From Flavobacteriia bacterium (lineage in GTDB: Bacteria > Bacteroidota > Bacteroidia > Flavobacteriales_D > Crocinitomicaceae), in NCBI GenBank assembly GCA_947446925.1, contig CANFHU010000004.1, positions 62,001 to 126,000 of the forward strand: 64,000 nt of DNA, written 5' to 3'. Position 1 is the first letter of the stretch, and every line of letters starts with the position of its first letter. The position numbers and the translations under genes are program-made. The notes below the pieces were generated by a model. The model was not told the origin of the DNA. It did not search any database and worked only from the letters and a program-made list of their open reading frames with translations. Positions 54,610 to 63,223 of the stretch are shown one piece after another.

Positions 54610-55908
54610 TTAATCGATTAAATCATTGTGAAAGGTTCCCAAAATAGGTAGTCCCCCATAAAAACCAGCTAAATATTGTCTTGCGAAATCCGCATCGTTT
54701 CTTATACCTTTTAAGTCCGCTAATGAATATAATCTTGTCGCATCTTGATTATCTTTTTCAGTAAAATATACTTGGTCTCTCCTTAATAATGATGGGTTTA
54801 ATAAGTTTGTATCATGACTTGTAAATAATATTTGTACCCCAGCTTTGTTTATTAATGGGTTATTAAATAATTTGATTAATTGAATTACTAGTGAAGGATG
54901 AAAATTACTATCTAATTCATCAATTACTATTAATCCACTTGTTTTAAGATTAAAAGCATGAATCAATAATCCAGAAATATCAAATATTTTTTTGGTTCCT
55001 TCAGATTCCGTATACATTAAATTCAATGTTGCATACTCATTATTTATGGAATTAATTTTTTTTGTTAGTGAAATTTTATTTTGAGGCACAACTCTTTTCT
55101 TATGTAACTCATCGTCTTTTATTAATGATATATCAGAATAATTTAACTGAAATTCTGATAAAAATTGTAATAATTTTTCTTTACCACTATCTAAACCTTC
55201 AATCAAATTAATTGTATGAAATCTAAAAGATTCTATTCCGTTCCTATAATTTGAAATCATATATCCACCTAGATAATTTCTAATTTTTGAACAAATACCT
55301 TCTCTATCATATGATGCAACGTGTGTTAAATAAAGACTATGTTTGTATTCTAATTCTGGGATTAATTTTTCTGTAGATAAGTTATCATTTTCAAGTTTTA
55401 AATCTTTTCTAATAAAATATTTTACTTGATTAGTTTCTTTCGGACCATATAGCCATTCATTTGTTATTATTTCATTACTTTCTGCTTGTTGGCTATTTGA
55501 TTCTATTTGATTTTTGATTTTATAATTACTCTTTCTGACAGTAAAACCATATCTATATTTTTTACCTTCAAGTAATATCGTAATTTGAAAAAATGAATCT
55601 GTTTCATTAAAATTTTCTTGAAATAGGTATGGGTCTGCTAAGTTTGACAATCTAGAAACTGGACTAGGTAAATCAGAGATAGCGTTATAAAAATATTCTA
55701 AAGCTCTTATAATATTACTTTTTCCACTTGCATTTGCACCATATATTCCAACTGTTTTTAATAATCTGAAATTTTCTTTTTCAACAATATTATTCAAATC
55801 GGTATCTGGAAATTTTTCTTGATTACTGTCTAATTTTGTTGCAATAAAACTAATTGTTTGTAAGTCTTTTATTGACCTAAAATTTTTAACGCTAAAATCT
55901 ATTATCAT
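54610..55908 (-). CDS. RloA-like AAA/ABC-type ATPase
   Basis: A 432-residue SMC/ABC-like ATPase of the AAA_15/AAA_21 type: IIDFSVKNFRSIKDLQTISF at the start, Walker A GANASGKS at 57-64, the Walker B region GLIVIDELDSNFHPSLVIQL near 330, the switch stretch VQILFTSHDTNLL and a C-terminal arginine-rich helix. Such ATPases act as sensors that gate a nuclease partner. It directly precedes the RloB-like gene. The ATPase/RloB pairing supports a phage-defence role; specificity is unknown. Confidence 0.9.
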   Translation of the reverse strand: MIIDFSVKNFRSIKDLQTISFIATKLDSNQEKFPDTDLNNIVEKENFRLLKTVGIYGANASGKSNIIRALEYFYNAISDLPSPVSRLSNLADPYLFQENFNETDSFFQITILLEGKKYRYGFTVRKSNYKIKNQIESNSQQAESNEIITNEWLYGPKETNQVKYFIRKDLKLENDNLSTEKLIPELEYKHSLYLTHVASYDREGICSKIRNYLGGYMISNYRNGIESFRFHTINLIEGLDSGKEKLLQFLSEFQLNYSDISLIKDDELHKKRVVPQNKISLTKKINSINNEYATLNLMYTESEGTKKIFDISGLLIHAFNLKTSGLIVIDELDSNFHPSLVIQLIKLFNNPLINKAGVQILFTSHDTNLLNPSLLRRDQVYFTEKDNQDATRLYSLADLKGIRNDADFARQYLAGFYGGLPILGTFHNDLID

Positions 55909-56035
55909 GACTTTTGTACTTTATAAACAAAAACTAGGATAAAATTAAGATAATTTTCAGTTTTATTTTAATTTTTGTAAAATATTGTCAAATATTAAAA
56001 TAAAACATCAAATTGTGTTGTAGTTTAGTTTTTTA

Positions 56036-56197
56036 TCAAGATAATTGCTGAATCTTTAATCTGATTTCAGCAATTTCTTTTTCTAACCTTTTCTTCCTCA
56101 ACTTTTTCTCCAATCGTTCTCGCTCATCTGGAGTTCTTGCAATTGTGATTTGTTGTGATATAATGTGAATCTGTTGGTCATATTCTTGTGGCGTCAT
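56036..56197 (-). CDS. Small basic coiled-coil protein
   Basis: A 53-residue frame starting ATG 56197: MTPQEYDQQIHIISQQITIA followed by RTPDERERLEKKLRKKRLEK and EIAEIRLKIQQLS. Nearly all of it should be one charged helix with heptad spacing, i.e. a coiled coil. No family recognised. It lies between the helicase/polymerase-like gene and the RloA-like gene on the same strand. Reading frame and amphipathic pattern support a real gene, but homologues would be needed to confirm. Confidence 0.6.
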   Translation of the reverse strand: MTPQEYDQQIHIISQQITIARTPDERERLEKKLRKKRLEKEIAEIRLKIQQLS

Positions 56198-56390
56198 ACT
56201 CTCGTTTTAATGATAAATATCTCATCAAATAACCAAACATCTAACTTTTTCAAAATAATTCGTTAAATCGAGGCTAATACTCACACATAGCATTATGTTA
56301 ATGATTATAAAGCTATGATTATGTTTAAAATCAAAAGAATAAAAGTTTGCTAATCATGGTGCAAATGGAACAAATAAAATAGCCGAAAAT

Positions 56391-56440
56391 CCAAAAAAAT
56401 ATTTTTTGGGAAATGGACCTACAAAATTGTAAGCCCATTT
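56391..56440. repeat. Two adjacent perfect-stem hairpins in the 56 kb intergenic region
   Basis: CCAAAAAA ATA TTTTTTGG (56391-56409, 8-bp arms) is followed by a nested stem AAATGG..TACAA-AA-TTGTA..CCATTT (56411-56440). A T-run follows the second. On either strand they could terminate transcription; as a pair they resemble a structured RNA. The remaining sequence to 56557 holds a G6/C5 pair (AGGGGGG near 56505, CCCCCTT near 56550) and nothing else I recognise. Confidence 0.45.
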
Positions 56441-56557
56441 TTATGGAAAATTTTAAAAGCCTATTCAAGTGCTGTATTTTACAACTTAGAAATATTGAAC
56501 ACGTTAGGGGGGTAACGATTGATTATCAATACAAAACCTCATCGAGTCCCCCTTAAA

Positions 56558-59260
56558 TTAAATAGGTTTAATTTCAAACTCACAATTTCCAATCTTTGAA
56601 TGAAGATTTTGATACATTGGAAGATTAGGAAGGAAAATAGCATCATGTAAGCGTATAGCATTTTCATCTAATCTATTCCATTCCTTGAAATCTTTTATTA
56701 CTTGTTCTTCTTTCTTGGTCATTTCTCTGTAAAATCCACCTTTTTCTTTTGACGTAATTTGGATAATTTTTTGGATTTGTTCATTTGAATAGCCACAAAT
56801 CCTAAAAAAAGCTCTCGCCTCAATTGTGTTTCTTCTGTAATCATTTAGCATCGAGTTGTAAAGTGTTTTTGCTTGACTTCTATCTACTTTTTTATTTTTC
56901 ATTATGTTTCCATATACATCTAGAGCAATGTTGCTTCCAACCATAACATCCAAAAATGTAGCAAATGCACTTTTTATGTCACACTGTAACATTTGATAAG
57001 GTGTATATCCTCGCAATTGTCTTGTAGTTTTGGTTGCTGGATTAAATACACGATTGTCACTTCTTGTAGTTTTGAATCCAAATATATGACCAGCACAAGA
57101 AATTGAAAGGAGAGAAAGAATATAGTATTTATGTCTTTCAACTTGTTTTCTAATACTATAGGTATTCATTTTGATTGTATTGCGAATTCCGTGTTTACAT
57201 TCTATCAAAGATGATTTTATGTTTGCCGCTTTATCCATAATTTGATTTATTTCTTCTTGATTATAGTGCTCAAATCCATCTAGTTTTCTTAATTTTTTCA
57301 CTATTTTTCTATTCGTATTTCTGAAAACTTCACTTGATTTTAATTGATTAGCAAACTCCTTGGATAATTTATGTAGTTTTTCTTTATCATCACTTATTAT
57401 CAAAGCCTCTACTTCAATTCCAGATATATCAGAAAGAGCTTTGATATAATCATCAATTAAACATTCACTTACAGAACTGAAGCCATGAACTATTCTTTCT
57501 GTATTGGTTGAATACTGACCATTTTCCACAAGATTTATTGCATACAAACTGTTTATGATTTGTTTAGCTTTATTGAAAGTATCATCAAAATATAGATTGC
57601 TCATTTTAGTATACATTGTATCTTCATAAACATCAATAAATTCGATTTTATTGTCGGAGTTTTTTATGATTTTTTGAGCTTTGATTTGATTACACAATGC
57701 ACCATCTTTGATTGCAATCTTTTGAATATTTTCAGAAACTCTAAATTTTGTTACCTTATCCATTTCTGTCATTTTGTTTGGATGTGCTAAATCATTTACA
57801 TCAATGAATGTTTTCACTCTTAATAAAAGTCTCTCGTATCTTTCGGGAATATAGTTGGTCAAATAATCTGAATCAGTAACAACACCTATATATGCAGCTG
57901 CCCACAATAGTAGTTGTTTTTGGTTGTAGCCATTGTAACTAGAATCATCACCTTTGATTTTGCTATAAACTTTTATCAACTCTTTCTGTAAGTAGAACTG
58001 GTCCTTGTTTTCTTGATTTATTAAATTTTGATATTTATCTCCAAACGTTGAACTAGTGCTTCTGACTTCATTTGAAGTTTCATCTACTTTAACTTCAAAA
58101 CCATATTCAGTCAACGATTTGATTAAATTAGATTGAGGATAACTTAAAGAATTATTTAGGCTTCCAAGATGAGATTGTATATTAGTAAGATAAACAGAGT
58201 TGTATTCAACCTGGTTAATCATTTTTTCAATCTCGGTGATGCCTTCGTTTTCTATTTCGTTTGAGTTATAGAAGATACTAGCTTCAATTACATTTTTTCT
58301 AATTCTACCATAAGCTTGAACTAGTTGATTTGCATTGAAATTGTCAACTTCAGAATTTTCATTCATTATAATTCCAACTGACGCATCGAATTCCAAATCG
58401 AATCCAATAAGATATTTGGTTGATAGAATAAAAACATTTGCATCTAAATCAACCATAGATTTCTCTAGTAGGTTATACTCTTTGAGAGATTTGGTTTTGA
58501 TTGCACTTGTTTTAATTGCAAGTGTTTCCCCAATCAATAGCTGAATCTTATATCCAAATTCTTCGTTGTTTATCAAGTTTTTAATCTTATTGATATCGTT
58601 AGTGAATAGGACCACTTTATTTCCTCTATCACAATTACTCTTGATGAAATTGTAATAATTATTCAGTGGTTCAATAGTTAATTGTTTCTCTCTTTTTTCC
58701 ATTCGTTTGATTGTAATAAGTTCCATACTTGTCAATATATGATTTGGAATATCAAGGTTTTTATAGGTAGGAGTTGCAGTTGAAAGTGTGAAATTTCCTC
58801 CATGCTCATTAAAGAGAATGTTATAGAATTCATTCATACTTTTTCTATAGTCACTTTCACCGTATACTTGGAATTCATCCACAAAAAATGGAATATCCAT
58901 TATCCTTTGAAATAAAGTAGAATTATTCTTTTTAAGTTCAATTATTTGTTCTGGAGTTGTGTTTAAGATAATAAATCCACCACTTCTTACTTCTTGTTCG
59001 TAATGATGCCATTTGTCTTTGGAGTTTTGATAAATGAACATTTGGTTTGATTTTCGGTCACTTTTTTGTTCTTTACCAACTATCATTCCAGCCAAAGGTG
59101 ATATTATAATCACATTTTTATCCGTTATGTTTAGGATAGAAGTTGTTCCACCTATTCCAGTATCACCTTTTACAACAAGTTTATTGTTATCGAAGTTTGT
59201 TATTATTGTGTTTGCAATTTCATCATTGCTTACGAAGTCATTAATTAAAATAGTTCTCAT
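56558..59260 (-). CDS. SF2-type helicase fused to a polymerase-like C-terminal domain
   Basis: A 900-residue protein. The N-terminal half looks like a superfamily 2 helicase: P-loop region KGDTGIGGTTSIL at 31-43, DEFQ at 128-131 (motif II), STATP at 160-164 (motif III), LSTKYLIGFDLEFDAS at 279-294 (motif V position) and QLVQAYGRIRKN at 312-323 (motif VI, QxxGRxxR). The P-loop has G-G-T-T where G-K-T/S is expected. The C-terminal 145 residues contain QCDIKSAFATFLD near 759-771 and RLHDAIFLP near 870-878, which recall polymerase motif A (D-x-K-S) and motif C (HD). The middle is unassigned. Probably a replication protein of the element; the polymerase part is inference. No neighbouring gene supplies a separate primase. 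Confidence 0.75.
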   Translation of the reverse strand: MRTILINDFVSNDEIANTIITNFDNNKLVVKGDTGIGGTTSILNITDKNVIIISPLAGMIVGKEQKSDRKSNQMFIYQNSKDKWHHYEQEVRSGGFIILNTTPEQIIELKKNNSTLFQRIMDIPFFVDEFQVYGESDYRKSMNEFYNILFNEHGGNFTLSTATPTYKNLDIPNHILTSMELITIKRMEKREKQLTIEPLNNYYNFIKSNCDRGNKVVLFTNDINKIKNLINNEEFGYKIQLLIGETLAIKTSAIKTKSLKEYNLLEKSMVDLDANVFILSTKYLIGFDLEFDASVGIIMNENSEVDNFNANQLVQAYGRIRKNVIEASIFYNSNEIENEGITEIEKMINQVEYNSVYLTNIQSHLGSLNNSLSYPQSNLIKSLTEYGFEVKVDETSNEVRSTSSTFGDKYQNLINQENKDQFYLQKELIKVYSKIKGDDSSYNGYNQKQLLLWAAAYIGVVTDSDYLTNYIPERYERLLLRVKTFIDVNDLAHPNKMTEMDKVTKFRVSENIQKIAIKDGALCNQIKAQKIIKNSDNKIEFIDVYEDTMYTKMSNLYFDDTFNKAKQIINSLYAINLVENGQYSTNTERIVHGFSSVSECLIDDYIKALSDISGIEVEALIISDDKEKLHKLSKEFANQLKSSEVFRNTNRKIVKKLRKLDGFEHYNQEEINQIMDKAANIKSSLIECKHGIRNTIKMNTYSIRKQVERHKYYILSLLSISCAGHIFGFKTTRSDNRVFNPATKTTRQLRGYTPYQMLQCDIKSAFATFLDVMVGSNIALDVYGNIMKNKKVDRSQAKTLYNSMLNDYRRNTIEARAFFRICGYSNEQIQKIIQITSKEKGGFYREMTKKEEQVIKDFKEWNRLDENAIRLHDAIFLPNLPMYQNLHSKIGNCEFEIKPI

Positions 59261-59296
59261 TTTCTTGTTTTTTATAGGTTATTATTACAATTTTTT

Positions 59297-59370
59297 TTGG
59301 TTGAGAAGGGCAACCAACCCCCTAGTTGCAAGCTAGGAGGAACCCTATACTTAAGGACATAGTTATCCTT
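59297..59370 (-). promoter_or_regulatory. Structured 5' leader of the helicase/polymerase-like gene
   Basis: In the 372-nt gap 59261-59632: a perfect 7-bp hairpin TTGGTTG AGAAGGG CAACCAA (59297-59317), a second one CCTAG-TTGCAAG-CTAGG (about 59321-59337), and AAGGA-N8-TCCTT (59353-59370). Their distance of 40-110 nt from the start codon suggests RNA folding or protein binding upstream of this gene. A 7-bp stem TGAGCGA-AAATA-TCGCTCA also occurs at 59464-59482. Confidence 0.45.
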
Positions 59371-59545
59371 TTAGCATAGTCAATTATACTATCACTTTGA
59401 TTGAAAGTAAAGCTTATTGGATACGATTCTTTATGAATCTAATTGAATTAGTGATTAAAAAAGTGAGCGAAAATATCGCTCATAAAATCAGTTAATAAAA
59501 TCACTTAAATGCATGTATATCAAATGTCTGACTATGCATATTGTG

Positions 59546-59593
59546 CTTGCCAATATTGATGTTATTATTAAAAAGATAAGGATAATTGGCAAG
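59546..59593. repeat. Inverted repeat downstream of the integrase gene
   Basis: CTTGCCAAT (59546-59554) and ATTGGCAAG (59585-59593) are a perfect 9-bp inverted repeat with a 30-nt AT-rich spacer, 40 nt after the integrase stop. Possible terminator, origin or protein-binding site. Confidence 0.5.
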
Positions 59594-59632
59594 ACTCAAC
59601 ATTAATACAAATCCACTCTTTTTAATCATATT

Positions 59633-60919
59633 TCATTCTTTAAAATATCCAAATCCTCGATTAGCAATCTCTTGTACTATCTTTCTTTTATCAATGTAGT
59701 TCTTATGAATCACGTTAGCTGTTTTTTGATATCCAGCAGCTGTTGTTAATCCAGTTTGTGTTTCAAGCTTTGTAAGAAACGTTTTTCTAAGGTGTTTGAT
59801 GCTGATATTTTTAGGAACACCAGCTTTATCTCTAAAGAAAGTGAAAGAATGACTCATTTGTTTCGTTACCGTATTCCTACTAAGGTTTTCTTCTTCATCA
59901 AGAATGTATTTATCACTATTTATGTGTTCTTTATAGTTTAAACGATTAAACAAATCTTCTAATTCTGGAGTGATTGGAATGTATACTATCTTTTTTTCTC
60001 TTGTAGAATCCAAATTATGTGTTCTTTCAAACTTCAAATCAGTACCTTCAAGATAAGCCATTCTTCCGTCTGGATGAAATTTTAGGTCTGAATACTTGAA
60101 TATTGCAATTTCTTCCAATCTCATTCCAGTGTATGCAGCCAGCTCAATACTAGTTCTAATGTATGGTCTAAACATATTTTTCTTCACGCCATTTTTATAA
60201 ACTTTGATGTTTGGTTCATTTGAAATCTCATCAATCTTATTAAGAATTTTAGTTAAGTCATCATCTTCAACACTTCTTGGGTCTGGATTCTCATATTTCA
60301 ATTTGATTTTCTTAACTAAATTCGGAATCACATATTCTTTTTCGTTGATTAAAAAGTTATAGAAATTCTTTAAAGCACGAATATTATGGTTGTATGTTGT
60401 TGCTTTATCTGTCAATATCAAAAGATATTCAACATATTCACCAATGATATATTTGTTCATTTCATAGATGGTGAATTTATTGAGATTGTATCCACTTCTT
60501 CCAATAAAATCAACCATCCGTTGAACATAACCAATACATTCTTTAATGTACTTATCTGTTCTAATCTTTTGCTCGTGTTTTGGAACATCCACATTTTCTA
60601 ACCAATCCCCAAACATCAAAACACAATCAGTTATTAAATCGTGTTTTACTACCTTCTTTTGTTTTGGAATTACAATAGATATTGGGTTCGCCAATTCTTC
60701 TTTAAAATCTAATAGTTCTTTTACAGCTTCATCATATTCCAACGATTTTAAATCTTTGGTTTTACGTCCTCCATTTATCGTAATTACAGCTTTGTATCGC
60801 TGTTTTTCAATAGGATGATTACAACCTTTGTATTCAACATTTGAAATTTCAATTTGCTTTCCACACTTCTTGCAAACGATGTGCAAGCCTTGGAATTTTT
60901 TATACTTAAGTTTTTTCAT
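59633..60919 (-). CDS. Tyrosine recombinase (integrase) with N-terminal zinc-finger
   Basis: A 428-residue site-specific recombinase. The N-terminus has a C-x2-C..C-x-H group (HIVCKKCGKQIE, YKGCNH) before an arm-binding segment, then a SAM-like core-binding domain (about 105-215), and the catalytic domain: Arg in AAYTGMRLEEIAIF, a K-H-L-R motif in ISIKHLRKTFLTKL, and the nucleophile Tyr in VIHKNYIDKR. In place of the common H-x-x-R the first residue is Lys, and the second His/Trp position appears to be Tyr (AGYQ). It should catalyse integration and excision of the element at tRNA-Asn. Confidence 0.9.
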   Translation of the reverse strand: MKKLKYKKFQGLHIVCKKCGKQIEISNVEYKGCNHPIEKQRYKAVITINGGRKTKDLKSLEYDEAVKELLDFKEELANPISIVIPKQKKVVKHDLITDCVLMFGDWLENVDVPKHEQKIRTDKYIKECIGYVQRMVDFIGRSGYNLNKFTIYEMNKYIIGEYVEYLLILTDKATTYNHNIRALKNFYNFLINEKEYVIPNLVKKIKLKYENPDPRSVEDDDLTKILNKIDEISNEPNIKVYKNGVKKNMFRPYIRTSIELAAYTGMRLEEIAIFKYSDLKFHPDGRMAYLEGTDLKFERTHNLDSTREKKIVYIPITPELEDLFNRLNYKEHINSDKYILDEEENLSRNTVTKQMSHSFTFFRDKAGVPKNISIKHLRKTFLTKLETQTGLTTAAGYQKTANVIHKNYIDKRKIVQEIANRGFGYFKE

Positions 60920-60956
60920 TTTACTTGTTTGTTAATGCGAGTGTAACTCATTTATA

Positions 60957-61295
60957 TTACTTATTCAAAAATTTACTTGTTATTTTCCCTTTTGGTATAT
61001 AACTGGACTTGGAACGTGTCGAAACAGTAGACATTTCTAACATCTTGAATAGCTCATCTTTGTTATATGCTTCGTAGTAATCTATCCAACCATCTCGATA
61101 CTTTGCTTTTAATTTCAAAATCAAGGGACTATCATATGCCAAATCAAAATCGTTTTCATATACAAATTCACCCGATGAATCTTTGAACATTTGGAGATGG
61201 TTTTTTTTGCACCATCTACTAATTGTTCTTTTGTCTGTTCTATGAATCAATTCTCCGATTGATTTCAAATAGATTCTATTTATAAAAAAATACAT
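60957..61295 (-). CDS. Small putative DNA-binding (HTH) protein
   Basis: A 112-residue protein. The first 40 residues look like a helix-turn-helix (IGELIHRTDKRTISRWCKKN) of the excisionase/MerR kind, followed by FVYENDFDLAYDSPLILKLK and a Ser/Lys-rich tail. It lies 37 nt before the integrase gene and 9 nt after the previous gene, so it may be the recombination directionality factor. Family not certain. Confidence 0.6.
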   Translation of the reverse strand: MYFFINRIYLKSIGELIHRTDKRTISRWCKKNHLQMFKDSSGEFVYENDFDLAYDSPLILKLKAKYRDGWIDYYEAYNKDELFKMLEMSTVSTRSKSSYIPKGKITSKFLNK

Positions 61296-61304
61296 CTTGA
61301 TTGT

Positions 61305-61640
61305 TTAGATACATAAATAAATGATTTTATCACTTCCTTCATATTTACATAATTCAAACTCTCTTAAAATGAGATTTTCATAGTCATCAATTGTAATATC
61401 AGTTATATATCCCTCATGATTACCCATTATAATATTTACTCTTATACAAATACTATCATCATAATTTTTATGAAGCATAACGTGACCGACTGGGTAGTAA
61501 TGATTTTCATCATCTATTATAATACCTTCATTAATGATTTCTTCTATGTCGATTGTTCTATTAAAATCTTCAATTTCCGAGTTCATATTGATTTCTATCA
61601 GTTCTTTCAGAGTAACTGATTTTAAAGTTTTTATTACCAT
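61305..61640 (-). CDS. Unknown protein of the element
   Basis: A 111-residue acidic protein (MVIKTLKSVTLKELIEINMN, IIIDDENHYYPVGHVMLHKN). No recognised domain, signal peptide or membrane segment. It is the first of a three-gene run with the HTH and integrase genes, and its leader contains one of the three palindromes described at 61725. Confidence 0.65.
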   Translation of the reverse strand: MVIKTLKSVTLKELIEINMNSEIEDFNRTIDIEEIINEGIIIDDENHYYPVGHVMLHKNYDDSICIRVNIIMGNHEGYITDITIDDYENLILREFELCKYEGSDKIIYLCI

Positions 61641-61724
61641 TTATTTGTTTTTTTAAGGTTAATAGGATTCTAGTCCATTCAAAAATGGATATTCTAGTTC
61701 CCGATAAATTATTGTGTTTTTTTG

Positions 61725-61742
61725 CTTATCTGAATTGATAAG
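61725..61742. promoter_or_regulatory. 18-nt palindrome, copy 1 of 3
   Basis: CTTATCTGAATTGATAAG, with 6-bp arms, lies 85 nt before the start codon of the 61305-61640 gene. The other copies are at 62291 and 63224. Consensus CTTAT-N8-ATAAG. Downstream leader sequence is only weakly similar to the other copies. Confidence 0.6.
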
Positions 61743-61770
61743 ACTTTATTTTGATTTTGTAAAAATCTAA

Positions 61771-62202
61771 TTACATCTTGAATTTTTTATTCAAGCAAAG
61801 ACAAAATCCATAGAAGTTTGAAATTTCGTCAAATGGGTCGTTTGAATTTCTATGATATTCTTCCCCATTTAAGCTCACCACATTGTCTGTAACCAATACT
61901 ATCTCTAAATTGGTATGGTAAAACGCACCAGCTCTATTTGCAATATCTATCATGCAATTCAAATTGAATCTTTCTTTGTTGTCACCTTCAAAGATGGTGT
62001 CCAAATATTCAGAATACAAATTATCCAATATCCACTCGTGTGTTTTTTCCTTATTGATAAGTTTGTTTCTTGTATCAATGATTTTTTCAATTTCATTTAG
62101 GTCATTTTCCTCTAATAGAAATTTAACTTCTGCTACAATGTTTTTGAAGTCTACTCCATTTTTGAACATTGCTTTTACTGTCTTTTTTTGATAATTTTTC
62201 AT
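61771..62202 (-). CDS. Unknown protein of the element
   Basis: A 143-residue protein (MKNYQKKTVKAMFKNGVDFK, then an acidic helix-rich middle, ending ISNFYGFCLCLNKKFKM). No recognised domain. It has its own leader with a CTTAT-N8-ATAAG palindrome 89 nt upstream. Confidence 0.65.
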   Translation of the reverse strand: MKNYQKKTVKAMFKNGVDFKNIVAEVKFLLEENDLNEIEKIIDTRNKLINKEKTHEWILDNLYSEYLDTIFEGDNKERFNLNCMIDIANRAGAFYHTNLEIVLVTDNVVSLNGEEYHRNSNDPFDEISNFYGFCLCLNKKFKM

Positions 62203-62290
62203 GTGTGTTTTGATTTTAAAGTTTAAACAATATGATTCTACTCAACTTCATTGTTGATTTTTTTGAACCATAAAATATTTGATTGTTTTA

Positions 62291-62308
62291 CTTATTCGAT
62301 TGAATAAG
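62291..62308. promoter_or_regulatory. 18-nt palindrome, copy 2 of 3
   Basis: CTTATTCGATTGAATAAG, 7-bp arms, 89 nt before the start of the 61771-62202 gene. The 100 nt following it on the minus strand matches the leader of the 62433-63134 gene (TTGAGTAGAATC, TTTAAACTTTAA). Confidence 0.68.
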
Positions 62309-62432
62309 ATTTTTAGATTTTATTGTGAATTTTGATTAAGATTTTAAGGGTTCATCTACTATTGTTCAATGAGTCCTAATTGTTTAATGATTCTATGTCA
62401 TTTTACTTGTTTTTAGAGGTTATTCACTTTGA

Positions 62433-63134
62433 TTAAGCTACATTATTTAACTTTGAAAGGGGTAATGTATTTTCAATTATTTCATAAATATCACTCATAA
62501 TTTTATCCATATCATTAATCGAATTATTCTCCAAATACTTATTAATTTCTTTCTGTGCTTTTTTTAATTCTCTATCAGTTGCAAGTCTTGTAGTCGTACA
62601 ATTATCATTTAGAACATTGTCTCCGTTTTGGGTGCCAATAGTCCATCTGAACCAAACCATTTTTTCTGACTCATTCCAATGACTAACTGAAACAAAATAT
62701 CTTTGATTAACTCTTGTTAATTCCAATATATTAACAAACTTTAATATCAGTTTTTGCATGAAATTTCTTTCTCTACTAAATTCTTTTGTAAAATACACAT
62801 ACCCTCCTTTTTGACTTGAATATGTACTTCCTTCTGGGTTATTCTTAATAAATTCCTGGTTTAATTTTTTACAAGCATTTATAAAATCTTCACCCATTTC
62901 AGTTTTTCTCCTACCAAATTCGTCACTGATAAAACTCAATGAACTATCAAATAATATTTGTTCAATCAAATTATGTTCAATTACACAGTTATGTAACTTC
63001 ATATCTAAGTTATTTGCTGCCTCAAGAACATCTAGTATCAAAGTAGCATAGATTCTTTCTTTTGGCGTAAATTTCATTTCTCTTAATAGGCAGATAATGT
63101 ATCCGTTTCTTTTTTGGTTTGCTTTAGTTCTCAT
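62433..63134 (-). CDS. Unknown protein of the element
   Basis: A 233-residue protein (MRTKANQKRNGYIICLLREM, KFTPKERIYATLILDVLEAA), with a mid-region YFVSVSHWNESEKMVWFRWT and a C-terminal helical part. It may include a winged-helix in its first half, but I cannot name a family. Leader with palindrome copy 3 lies 90 nt upstream. Confidence 0.65.
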   Translation of the reverse strand: MRTKANQKRNGYIICLLREMKFTPKERIYATLILDVLEAANNLDMKLHNCVIEHNLIEQILFDSSLSFISDEFGRRKTEMGEDFINACKKLNQEFIKNNPEGSTYSSQKGGYVYFTKEFSRERNFMQKLILKFVNILELTRVNQRYFVSVSHWNESEKMVWFRWTIGTQNGDNVLNDNCTTTRLATDRELKKAQKEINKYLENNSINDMDKIMSDIYEIIENTLPLSKLNNVA

Positions 63135-63223
63135 AATTTTTAATATTAAAGTTTAGTCAATTGTATTCCATTCAACAGAGTTGTCCATTTTTTTGGAAGT
63201 AATAATTTTTGTTTGATTTGTTG

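Noticed and set aside
53843-55908. Calling the pair a PARIS system outright
   Set aside because: The partner has RloB-type motifs rather than the DUF4435 of AriB; only the general ATPase/Toprim partnership is shared.
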